Origin: an uncultured Roseovarius sp.
Lineage (GTDB): Bacteria; Pseudomonadota; Alphaproteobacteria; Rhodobacterales; Rhodobacteraceae
Length of the DNA: 50,643 nt
Assembly (NCBI GenBank): GCA_947496175.1
Contig: CANMBU010000006.1
Location: 1 to 50,643, forward strand
Reading direction: 5' to 3'
In this document: piece by piece, positions 34,172-41,950 of the stretch
Layout: each line of letters opens with the position of its first letter
Numbering within the stretch: the stretch's first letter is position 1
The notes under the pieces: generated by a model
Seen by the model: the letters and a program-made list of their open reading frames with translations, nothing else
What the model was told of the DNA's origin: nothing
The model's database searches: none
Made by a program: the position numbers and the translations under genes

Positions 34172-34193
34172 TTTTGTGGTATATTGCGCAAAA
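34172..34193 (+). promoter_or_regulatory. Candidate parAB operator over the -10 box
   Basis: A 22-bp imperfect palindrome with outer arms TTTTG and CAAAA and 8 of 11 pairs matching. It covers TATATT (34180-34185), a plausible -10 box for parA, which starts about 24 bp downstream. ParA proteins with an N-terminal helix-turn-helix commonly repress their own operon from such a site. The -35 box is poor. Confidence 0.4.
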
Positions 34194-34208
34194 GGCAGCA
34201 CATGAGCG

Positions 34209-35633
34209 GTGTTTTCCATGCAGACAGGGCCACGGGACGAAACTGTTCCTCCGTATTTCAATATTGATCCTGATCTCGCCCTTGGCGAGTTGGGGCATGC
34301 GACCACCACAGAAAACTTTGCCGAGATCGCAGATGCCTGCGCCCGGGGGCGCGAGGATCTGGCCAGCCGCGGATTGCAGGAAGACGGTCAGAAAAAACTG
34401 CGGATGTTTTCCACCTGGGAAATCACCCGTTATCTGATCCCGGTGGCCCCGGCGCATTTCCGGCGCGTGCTGAAGGGCAATCCCGATCTGCCACAGGGGC
34501 GTTCAGAAACCGATGGGGGCGCCAAGTGGTTTACTTTGGACGAAGTGCTGCGGCTCAGGGCGCATTTCGCCTCTGAGGGCTCCAAGGCCAAGGAATATAC
34601 CCCCTACCGGCCAGACGGCCTGCCTGCGAAACTTGTGGCGGTGGCGAATTTCAAAGGCGGGGTGGGCAAAACCTCCACTTGCGCGCATCTGGCGATGTCG
34701 GCGGCCCTGGATGGCTACAAAGTGCTGGTGGTGGATCTTGACAGCCAGGGGTCCATGACCTCGATCTTTGGCGGGACCGTGCAGGATGAATGGCAAACGG
34801 TCTTCCCGCTGCTGGCGCGCCACTACGCCACGCATCTGCGCCAGGAGAACCAGAGACGGCTGGATCGGGGCGAGGCCCCCTCGCCCATCGACGACACGCT
34901 CTCAGAGGCGCTGAAATCGCGCAGCAGTGACCTGATCCAATCCACCCACTGGCCCAATATCGATCTCATTGGCGCGCAGCTCAATTTGTACTGGGCTGAA
35001 TTTCAGATCCCCGTCTGGCGGATGCAGGGGCGCAGCTGGAAGCTGTGGGATGCGCTCACCGACACGCTGGAGGAAGACGGTGTGCTGAATGACTATGACA
35101 TCATCTTCCTCGATACCCCCCCTGCCCTGGGCTATCTGACGATCAACGGGCTGGCCGCGTCCGATATCCTTCTGGTGCCGATGGGGGCGTCCTTTCTGGA
35201 GTTTGACTCCACCGGGCGCTTTTTCGACATGCTGCATTCCACCTTTCAGTCGATTGAAGCCGGAGAAAATATGGCGGCCCGCGCTCTGGGGCGCGAAGAG
35301 ATGGGCTTTGAGTGGGACGCGGTGCGCACCCTCATCACCCGTTATGACGGCAGCCAGCAGGCCGAGCTGGCCAGTCTGATGCAGGCTTACCTGGGCAAGT
35401 CCCTCTCGCCGCATTGGCAGGGCTACACGGCGCTTATCGGCCAGGCCGGTGAGCAGGTGAGCGGCATTTATGAGGCCGATTACCGCGATTTCAACCGCGA
35501 GACCTATGTGCGCGGGCGTGAAACCTTTGATGCCACCTATGCCGCCTTCAAGCGGCTTCTGATTGGCACCTGGCGGCGAGATGAACTGGCGTTGCAGGCG
35601 GATCAGGCCGGGACGCCGGAATTGGCGCTGTGA
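34209..35633 (+). CDS. parA: ParA family partition ATPase
   Basis: Plasmid segregation ATPase of 474 residues, larger than chromosomal Soj because it has an N-terminal domain of about 130 residues. That domain includes MFSTWEITRYLIPVAPAHFR and WFTLDEVLRLRAHFA and looks like a MerR/HTH-type DNA-binding module, as in type Ia plasmid ParA. The ATPase part has the deviant Walker A VANFKGGVGKTSTCAHL (about 146-162) and Walker A-prime KVLVVDLDSQGSM. Walker B is YDIIFLDTPPALGYLTINGL. The start is GTG at 34209, with an in-frame ATG at 34218 as an alternative; neither has a strong ribosome site. It is followed by a parS palindrome and parB. Confidence 0.95.
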   Translation: MFSMQTGPRDETVPPYFNIDPDLALGELGHATTTENFAEIADACARGREDLASRGLQEDGQKKLRMFSTWEITRYLIPVAPAHFRRVLKGNPDLPQGRSETDGGAKWFTLDEVLRLRAHFASEGSKAKEYTPYRPDGLPAKLVAVANFKGGVGKTSTCAHLAMSAALDGYKVLVVDLDSQGSMTSIFGGTVQDEWQTVFPLLARHYATHLRQENQRRLDRGEAPSPIDDTLSEALKSRSSDLIQSTHWPNIDLIGAQLNLYWAEFQIPVWRMQGRSWKLWDALTDTLEEDGVLNDYDIIFLDTPPALGYLTINGLAASDILLVPMGASFLEFDSTGRFFDMLHSTFQSIEAGENMAARALGREEMGFEWDAVRTLITRYDGSQQAELASLMQAYLGKSLSPHWQGYTALIGQAGEQVSGIYEADYRDFNRETYVRGRETFDATYAAFKRLLIGTWRRDELALQADQAGTPELAL

Positions 35634-35638
35634 GGGTA

Positions 35639-35662
35639 AAATGTTTCGCGCGCGAAACATTT
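35639..35662. promoter_or_regulatory. parS-like palindrome 1
   Basis: A perfect 24-bp palindrome with centre TTTCGCGCGCGAAA, lying between parA and parB, 6 bp after the parA stop. An identical 24-bp core occurs at 36760-36783. The sequence resembles the chromosomal parS (TTTCACGTGAAA) with a different centre, as expected for a plasmid-specific ParB site. Confidence 0.85.
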
Positions 35663-35732
35663 GGAGCGTGCGGTGTGTTAACCGATTTGGGTAAAAACAG
35701 AGTCTAATCCAGCAATAAGGGGACGAATTTCC

Positions 35733-36749
35733 ATGTCAAAACGCAAGCGGCTGACCCCTGCCCGTTCGGATTATCTGGAGGAACCCAAGATGGGTCTTGA
35801 GATCAAAAGCATGTTTTCAAAGGGTGCGCGTCAAACCCCGCCCATTGCCCATGTGGCCGGGGAAACCGCCACGCAGGCGGCGCTTGATGAGGTGGCCGCA
35901 GAGCTGCGCTCGGCCCGCGCCGAGGGGCGGCTGGTGCAGGCGCTGCCGCTTGAGGCCATTGACCCCTCTTATCTGGTGCGTGACCGGGTGGTGCTGGATG
36001 ACGAGGATATGGAAACCCTCATGGCCAGCCTGCGCGCCCGCGGTCAGCAGACACCCATCGAGGTGGTTGAGCTTGAGGATGGCCGCTACGGCCTGATTTC
36101 CGGCTGGCGCCGCCTCACAGCCCTGCGCCGGCTTTACGAGGAAACCGGAGAAGAGCGTTTTGCCACCGTCAACGCCCTCCTGCGCCAGCCCGAGACAGCC
36201 TCTGACGCCTATCTGGCCATGGTCGAGGAAAACGAGATCCGCGTCGGGCTGAGCTATTATGAGCGCGCCCGGATCGCGGCACGGGCCACAGAGCAGGGGG
36301 TATTCCCAACCGAGAAAAAGGCGCTCCTGTCGCTCTTTGCCTCGGCCAGCCGGGCCAAACGCTCCAAAATCCGGTCGTTTCTGGACATTTACCATGCGCT
36401 CGATGCGCAGCTGCGCTTCGCAGCTGCTATCCCTGAGCGGCTGGGGCTGCTGCTCTCAAAGGCGCTCAAGGAGGATGAACACCTGGCACATGTCTTCATC
36501 GACGCGCTTCGGGCGCAATCCTATGAGACTCCCGAAGAGGAAGCCGATGTGTTGGCCCAGGCGCTGAGCAGCGTGACACAAGGTCCTGCTGACGGGTCAA
36601 AAACAGAGTCTAATAAGGCTGAAATCGAAGAGATTTCCGGCATCCGCCTTGAGCTGAATTCCCAGCAGTCCCGCCTGACCCTATCAGGTCCCGGTTTGAA
36701 CGCCCAACTGCTCGCCGACTTGCGTCACTGGCTCGCCGCGCGCGCCTGA
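35733..36749 (+). CDS. parB: ParB family partition protein
   Basis: Centromere-binding partition protein of 338 residues, start after AAGGGGACG. The N-terminal ParB/Srx domain contains LVRDRVVLDDEDMETLMASL and the arginine-rich box ISGWRRLTALRRLYE (CTPase motif region), then AMVEENEIRVGLSYYERARI leading into the helix-turn-helix (RAKRSKIRSFLDIYHALD). The C-terminal domain is acidic and ends with a short dimerisation-like segment. It is flanked on both sides by identical parS palindromes, so it probably loads at both. Sequence TCAAAAACAGAGTCTAAT within the gene repeats a stretch found just upstream of the gene. Confidence 0.94.
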   Translation: MSKRKRLTPARSDYLEEPKMGLEIKSMFSKGARQTPPIAHVAGETATQAALDEVAAELRSARAEGRLVQALPLEAIDPSYLVRDRVVLDDEDMETLMASLRARGQQTPIEVVELEDGRYGLISGWRRLTALRRLYEETGEERFATVNALLRQPETASDAYLAMVEENEIRVGLSYYERARIAARATEQGVFPTEKKALLSLFASASRAKRSKIRSFLDIYHALDAQLRFAAAIPERLGLLLSKALKEDEHLAHVFIDALRAQSYETPEEEADVLAQALSSVTQGPADGSKTESNKAEIEEISGIRLELNSQQSRLTLSGPGLNAQLLADLRHWLAARA

Positions 36750-36756
36750 CCCCTGC

Positions 36757-36786
36757 CCCAAATGTTTCGCGCGCGAAACATTTGGG
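36757..36786. promoter_or_regulatory. parS-like palindrome 2
   Basis: A perfect 30-bp palindrome: outer CCCAAATG arm, centre TTTCGCGCGCGAAA, outer CATTTGGG arm. Its inner 24 bp equal those of palindrome 1. It lies 7 bp after the parB stop, in the gap before the type I secretion genes. Confidence 0.85.
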
Positions 36787-36962
36787 ATTTTACCTCATCT
36801 ATGGCATTCGCGGATTTCCGCGCCAAAATGTGACGTTTTTCGCGTAATCCGGCCTAGGCTTGGCAGCCTGTTTGACGTAAGATTGGTGCGTGGGTAAGGG
36901 AACGTTCGGCTGGCACAATCCCGTGTCGGCGACCCCGATCCATTGGAACAACAGGTTACGTG

Positions 36963-38714
36963 ATGCAGACCCCAGCCGGACGGGTGGAAAACCCCTATAG
37001 ACAGGCCCTGGCGCAACTCAAGCGAACCTTTGTGTTCGTGGGGTTCTTCAGCGCCATTCTCAACCTGCTGATGCTCACCGGGCCGATCTACATGCTGCAG
37101 GTCTATGACCGGGTGCTGTCGAGCGGATCGGTGGCGACGCTGCAGGGGCTCTTTATCATCGTGGTGATCCTTTACGCCTTCCTGGGTGTTTATGAATTTC
37201 TGCGCACCCGGCTTTTGTCACGCGCGAGCTACCGGCTGGATCAGAATGTCGGGTCCAAGGCGCTTGGCTTCTGGATGACATCCAGTTTGAGCCAGGACCC
37301 CAGCCGAGAACATTATAACCCGGTGCGCGACCTTGATATGGTGCGCAGCTTTCTGTCGAGCCCGGCGATCCTGGGCCTGTTTGACTTGCCGTGGATTCCG
37401 ATCTTTTTGGCGGTGGTGTTCTTCATCCATCCCTGGCTGGGCTGGCTGACCTTGCTGGGGGCAGGGGTCGTGGTGCTGGCCGCCGTATTTAACCGGCTTA
37501 CCACGCAAGGGGCCATTGCCGAGGCGATGGGGCGCGATGCGCAGGAACGCTTCTTTGTGGAGCGCGCCAAGCGCAATGCCGAGCCCATTCAGGCGCTTGG
37601 CATGCAGGATCGTATTCTGGCCCGCTGGCAGGCCCTGCATAATTCTGCGCTGGCGCGCAGCCAGAAAGGCGGGGACCGGTCCGAGGGGTTCACCGCCTTC
37701 TCCAAGTCCTTCCGCCTGCTGCTGCAATCGACTTTGTTGACCGTAGGGGCCTATCTGGCGCTGCAACAGCAGATTTCTCCGGGTATGATCATCGCGGCCT
37801 CAATCATCGCGGGCCGGGCGCTGGCACCGGTGGATCAGGTGATCGGCCAGTGGCGCGCCATTGGCCGCGCGGTTGAAGCGCATCGGCGCCTGAAGGAATC
37901 ATTAGACACTATTCCGCCTGAAAAGCAGCGTGTTGACCTGCCTGTGCCCAAAGGCAAGCTGAAGGTGGTGAACCTCACCAAGCTCACGCCCAAAGGCTCG
38001 ATGGTCAGCGACCGGCCGCGCATTCTGGACCGGGTCACGTTTGATCTCTCGCCCGGAGATGCGCTTGGCGTCGTGGGCAACTCGGCGGCGGGCAAATCCA
38101 GCCTGGCACGGCTTCTGACGGGCGTTTGGCAGCCGGAGGGGGGCGAGATCCGGCTGGATGGCGCGACGCTGGACCAATGGCACCCGCAGGATCTGGGCCG
38201 CTATATCGGCTACCTGCCGCAGCGGGTGGAGATGCTGCCGGGCACCATCGCTGAGAACATTGCCCGGTTTGATCCCGAGGCCGAGGACAAGGATATCATT
38301 GAGGCCGCCAAGCTCGCGGGCATCCACGATATGGTGCTGCGCATGCCTGATGGCTATGCGACCAATATCGGCAGTGCCGAGCAACCGCTCTCGGGCGGCC
38401 AGACCCAGCGTCTGGGGTTGGCGCGTGCGCTCTTTGGTAACCCCAAACTGGTGATCCTGGATGAGCCCAACTCAAACCTGGATGCCGATGGCGATGATGC
38501 GCTGGCCGCGGCCATCACCCAGCTGCGTGAACGTCAGACCACAGTCATCGTCATGGCGCACCGTCCCAGCGTGATTGTGGCGGTGAACAAGATCCTGATC
38601 CTGAGCAAGGGCCGTATGGTGAAATTCGGCTCTAAAAAGGACATTATCAGCGCCGCGATGGACACCTCCTCGGCCCCGACAGTAGATTTTTCATCGGCCA
38701 GAAAGAGCGGATAA
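36963..38714 (+). CDS. Type I secretion ABC transporter (permease/ATPase, PrtD/HlyB-like)
   Basis: Inner-membrane exporter of 583 residues without an N-terminal peptidase domain, the PrtD/AprD class. Several membrane helices lie in residues 20-290 (TFVFVGFFSAILNLLMLTGP is the first). The C-terminal ATPase domain has Walker A GNSAAGKSSLARLL, signature LSGGQTQRLGLARAL, Walker B LVILDEPNSNLD and the H-loop MAHRPSVI. ATG at 36963 follows CAGG. It is the first gene of a plus-strand group with the membrane-fusion gene (7-bp gap), the outer-membrane gene and the beta-helix cargo. A complete three-part type I system in this order normally secretes a neighbouring protein. Confidence 0.93.
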   Translation: MQTPAGRVENPYRQALAQLKRTFVFVGFFSAILNLLMLTGPIYMLQVYDRVLSSGSVATLQGLFIIVVILYAFLGVYEFLRTRLLSRASYRLDQNVGSKALGFWMTSSLSQDPSREHYNPVRDLDMVRSFLSSPAILGLFDLPWIPIFLAVVFFIHPWLGWLTLLGAGVVVLAAVFNRLTTQGAIAEAMGRDAQERFFVERAKRNAEPIQALGMQDRILARWQALHNSALARSQKGGDRSEGFTAFSKSFRLLLQSTLLTVGAYLALQQQISPGMIIAASIIAGRALAPVDQVIGQWRAIGRAVEAHRRLKESLDTIPPEKQRVDLPVPKGKLKVVNLTKLTPKGSMVSDRPRILDRVTFDLSPGDALGVVGNSAAGKSSLARLLTGVWQPEGGEIRLDGATLDQWHPQDLGRYIGYLPQRVEMLPGTIAENIARFDPEAEDKDIIEAAKLAGIHDMVLRMPDGYATNIGSAEQPLSGGQTQRLGLARALFGNPKLVILDEPNSNLDADGDDALAAAITQLRERQTTVIVMAHRPSVIVAVNKILILSKGRMVKFGSKKDIISAAMDTSSAPTVDFSSARKSG

Positions 38715-38720
38715 GACCCC

Positions 38721-40037
38721 ATGCCCAAGACGCTTCAACCCGGAGATGCGGAACAACCCAACACGCGGCTTGACGTGATTGCGCGGCTGGGCGTGCTGTC
38801 CTGCATTCTGATGCTGATCAGTGGCTTTGCCTGGATGCAGTATACGCTGATCACCGGTGCGGTGATTGCGTCGGGTCAGGTTCTGGTGCGCGGCGCGCCG
38901 AAACAGGTGCAAAATCTCGATGGCGGCGTGGTGGACCGTATCTTTGTCGAAGATGGAGATCTGGTGAAAGCCGGTGATGTGATGATGCGCCTGGATTCGA
39001 GCCTATTACAGATCAATCTGGATATTTTTCGCAACCGCTTGGCCGAGATCTTGACCCGCGAGGCGCGGCTCATGTCCGAACAGGGCGGCCTGGATGAGCC
39101 GGAGTTTGTCTTCAGCGAGAAAGAGACAGAAGGACTTGACCTTGAGCAGCATTTTGCAGGCCAGCGCGAGATTTTCGTGGCCCGCCGCGAAGTGCTTGAA
39201 GGGCGCAAGGAACAGCTTGCAGAACGTATCCGGCAGTTCCGCAATCAGATTTCGGGTGTCGAGGCTCAGATCACGGCGGGTCAGGAGCAGCTGAGCTTTG
39301 TCGAGCAGGAGCTCGACAGTCAGCGCAAGCTGCAAAACCAGGGGCTGGCGCGGGAAAGCCAGGTTCTGGAGTTGCAGGGCCGCCAATCGGCGCTTCTGGG
39401 GCAGGTGGCCGAGCATCAATCGGAACTTGCGCGCATTGAAAACTCCATCCGCGACACGCAGCTGGAAATCCTGCAGGCCGAGCGGGAATTCAAAGAGCAG
39501 GTGGTTACGGAACTGCGCGAAACAACCGCGGAACGGGAAGAATTACAACTTCAGATTGTAACGGCCGAAAAACAGCTGGAACGGATCGATATTCTGGCCC
39601 CCGCGGATGGTGTTGTGCACGAGATGCAGGTCACCACCGAAGGCGGAATTGTCTCGCCCGAGGTGACGATTGCCGAAGTGGTGCCGGTCTCGGATGGCGT
39701 GGAGTTTGAGCTGCGTGTGGCGCCTGACGCCATTGATCAGGTCTATCTGGGCCAGCCCGCCAAGGTTATTTTCCCGGCCTTCAACCTGCGTATCACGCCC
39801 GAGATTTTCGGCAGTGTCGCGGGTATTTCACCCACATCCGTGACGGAACAGGCCACCGGAGAAAGCTATTTCCGCGTTGATCTGGACCTGCCGGAGGAAG
39901 AAATCGGCAAGCTGGGGCCCGTGGAACTCATTCCCGGCATGCCGGTTGAGGCGTTTTTGCAGACCAATGAACGGTCGGTCCTGCAATATCTCACCAAACC
40001 GCTCACAGATCAGCTCGACCGCGCGTTTCGCGAGTAA
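38721..40037 (+). CDS. Type I secretion membrane-fusion protein (HlyD family)
   Basis: Periplasmic adaptor of 438 residues with a single membrane anchor (LGVLSCILMLISGFAWMQY, about 24-42). The lipoyl-like half-motif follows (GGVVDRIFVEDGDLVKAGDV). Then there is a long coiled-coil hairpin (about 150-290, with repeated Glu/Gln-rich heptads such as LAERIRQFRNQISG) and the second half-motif (RIDILAPADGVVHEMQV). It ends with a beta-barrel region and the C-terminal FLQTNERSVLQYLTKPLTDQ, which matches the conserved end of PrtE/HlyD adaptors (RTxxxYLxxPL-like). It joins the ABC protein to the outer-membrane channel encoded next. Confidence 0.93.
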   Translation: MPKTLQPGDAEQPNTRLDVIARLGVLSCILMLISGFAWMQYTLITGAVIASGQVLVRGAPKQVQNLDGGVVDRIFVEDGDLVKAGDVMMRLDSSLLQINLDIFRNRLAEILTREARLMSEQGGLDEPEFVFSEKETEGLDLEQHFAGQREIFVARREVLEGRKEQLAERIRQFRNQISGVEAQITAGQEQLSFVEQELDSQRKLQNQGLARESQVLELQGRQSALLGQVAEHQSELARIENSIRDTQLEILQAEREFKEQVVTELRETTAEREELQLQIVTAEKQLERIDILAPADGVVHEMQVTTEGGIVSPEVTIAEVVPVSDGVEFELRVAPDAIDQVYLGQPAKVIFPAFNLRITPEIFGSVAGISPTSVTEQATGESYFRVDLDLPEEEIGKLGPVELIPGMPVEAFLQTNERSVLQYLTKPLTDQLDRAFRE

Positions 40038-40118
40038 ATTAAGCCGATTGAAACAAAAGGGCAGGGCAGGGGCGTCACCTCTGCGCGGTGCTGTGGTGTG
40101 GTTTTTTTGTCAGGACAT

Positions 40119-40136
40119 CCGGGGTTTTCCCCCCGG
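40119..40136 (+). terminator. GC-rich hairpin between the adaptor and channel genes
   Basis: CCGGGG-TTTTCC-CCCCGG followed by TTTC. It lies 82 bp after the adaptor stop. A second hairpin at 40206-40221 (GGCCG-CAAAGA-CGGCC) has a run of five A on its left, so on the minus strand it reads as a terminator ending in TTTTT. Together they suggest attenuation or a separate transcript for the channel gene; this is structural inference only. Confidence 0.4.
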
Positions 40137-40243
40137 TTTCAGCGGCTTTCTTGTTTGAAATCCACGCCTATGGCAGGTTCGCGTCAGAAAATACCGCAAC
40201 AAAAAGGCCGCAAAGACGGCCATATATGAGGCAGCGGGCAGTG

Positions 40244-41674
40244 ATGACGAAAATAAATCCCGGACGCCGGGCGCGTTTGGCTCTATGGATGATCAGCAGT
40301 TCTGTTGGTCTGTCGGCCTGTTCGACCGAAGAGCCTTTTATCGCGCCCTTCTTCAATTTTGCTCCATCCTACCAGTCCGGCATTGAGGCCGCCCCTGTGC
40401 TGTTGACCAATGATGCCTGGTGGGAAGACCTGCATGACAAAACTCTCAATCATCTGGTCGACACCGCACTTGATGACAATATCGATCTTGGCATTGCGCG
40501 TGAACGTGTGATCGAGGCGCTGTCCGTGCTGGAGGGTGTGCCGCCCAATGCCGAGATCAACCCGTCGCTGAGTGCACAGCGCGGTGAGACTGCTGGGGTC
40601 GCCACATCTTCTGAGACGACGTCCAGCGCCTCTCTGGGCGTCTTCTGGATGCTCGACCCTTATGGGATACGCCGCCAGTCCATACAGGCGGCAGGGGCCC
40701 GTGTTGAGGTGGCTGATGCCGAGGTGGACGCCGCCCGTCAGCTGATCATCCTCAACCTGACCAGCGCTTATGTCGACCTGCGCTTCAATCAGCGTCTTCT
40801 GGAACTGCGCAAGCGCCAATTGGCGTCGCGCCGCCAAACGCTGGAGCTGACACGCAAGCTCTTTGAACAGGGTTCGGCCATCAAGGTCGAGTTGACGCGC
40901 ACTGAGGCGCTTCTGGCGGAGACCCAATCGCAGATCCCGCCGCTGGTGGCGGCCGTTCAGAGTCTGAAGAACGATATTGCGATCCTGACGGGTGTGGCCC
41001 CGGGGCAGCTTGGCATCAATCTGGATGGCCATGTGCATCAGCCACATCCCAAGATGCCGACCGATATCGGGATCCCGGCCGATATCCTGCGCAACCGTCC
41101 TGATCTGAGGATTGCCGAGCGCAACTACTATGCCGAGGTCTCTGATATCGGCATCGCGCGCGCGGATCTTTTCCCGCAACTGTCGCTTTCGGGGTCGGTG
41201 GGCCCGGCGCGCAACGAGGGCGTGACCGAGATTGAGTACTTCTTTGGCCCCTCCATCATCTTCCCGTCGCTGCTCGACAATTCGCTCAAGGCCAATGTGG
41301 CCGTGCAGGTCAGCCAGGCGCGTCAGGCACATGAGACGTGGAAATCCACCGTGCTGAGCGCGCTTGGAGAGGTTGAGAATGCGCTGGCCTCCTATCGCGG
41401 CAGTGCGGGCTCTGTGACGCAGGCCCGGCGCAGTGCGCAGCTCTTTGTCTCTGCCCGTAATCTGACCCGCCAACTGGTGGAAAGTGGCGAGGGAACAGTG
41501 CGCGAACTCATTGATGTTGAACAAGATGTGGCCAATGCGGACGTCGCTTTGGCCCAAGCTTTGCAACAATTAGGGCAGAATTATGTTGCCCTGCACACCA
41601 GCCTGGGAGCTGGCAGCAATGTGAAGGGGGAAAAGGACAGCCCCGTGACAGCGGAGAAGGAAACCGAAAACTAA
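40244..41674 (+). CDS. Outer-membrane efflux lipoprotein, TolC/NodT family
   Basis: Outer-membrane channel of 476 residues from the ATG at 40244. A signal with lipobox (LWMISSSVGLSAC, Cys near residue 25) is followed by a TolC-type repeat structure: IDLGIARERVIEALSVLEGV and LDNSLKANVAVQVSQARQAH are the two helix-rich halves. RPDLRIAERNYYAEVSDIGI is the conserved NodT/OprM motif. It completes the type I system with the two preceding genes. NodT-class lipoproteins usually serve RND pumps, but no RND gene is here, so type I secretion is the likelier partner. Longer in-frame starts reach back to 40088, across the hairpins; they look unlikely because they would put the signal sequence inside the protein. 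Confidence 0.9.
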   Translation: MTKINPGRRARLALWMISSSVGLSACSTEEPFIAPFFNFAPSYQSGIEAAPVLLTNDAWWEDLHDKTLNHLVDTALDDNIDLGIARERVIEALSVLEGVPPNAEINPSLSAQRGETAGVATSSETTSSASLGVFWMLDPYGIRRQSIQAAGARVEVADAEVDAARQLIILNLTSAYVDLRFNQRLLELRKRQLASRRQTLELTRKLFEQGSAIKVELTRTEALLAETQSQIPPLVAAVQSLKNDIAILTGVAPGQLGINLDGHVHQPHPKMPTDIGIPADILRNRPDLRIAERNYYAEVSDIGIARADLFPQLSLSGSVGPARNEGVTEIEYFFGPSIIFPSLLDNSLKANVAVQVSQARQAHETWKSTVLSALGEVENALASYRGSAGSVTQARRSAQLFVSARNLTRQLVESGEGTVRELIDVEQDVANADVALAQALQQLGQNYVALHTSLGAGSNVKGEKDSPVTAEKETEN

Positions 41675-41950
41675 CAGTCGATTCGCTACAATACGGCTTT
41701 AAAACCTGTCAAGAAATGCAACTGCGTCGGGCCAAGAATCTGACGTAGAACGCCCCCTTTTTTCTGTCAAGAAATTTTCCTGTGAGGCGCAGGCAAATTA
41801 CCGCCAATGTCGGCGGCTTTTCACTGACGCGCCCCGGAAGCGGCGTATTTACGCCCCAACTTAACGACATATCAACTCCTGTCGTGCAGGTCACTCACAC
41901 TGTGCGTATGCAATTTAATAAGGCAGGTCCTTAACAGGAGTTTTCAAACT
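41675..41950. promoter_or_regulatory. Upstream region of the cargo gene with a 12-bp direct repeat
   Basis: CTGTCAAGAAAT occurs at 41706-41717 and again at 41764-41775, 58 bp apart in the same orientation. The stretch has no gene. A ribosome site ACAGGAG lies near 41937 and the coding start is at 41951. The repeat is a candidate binding site for a chromosomal regulator controlling the cargo gene. Confidence 0.4.
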
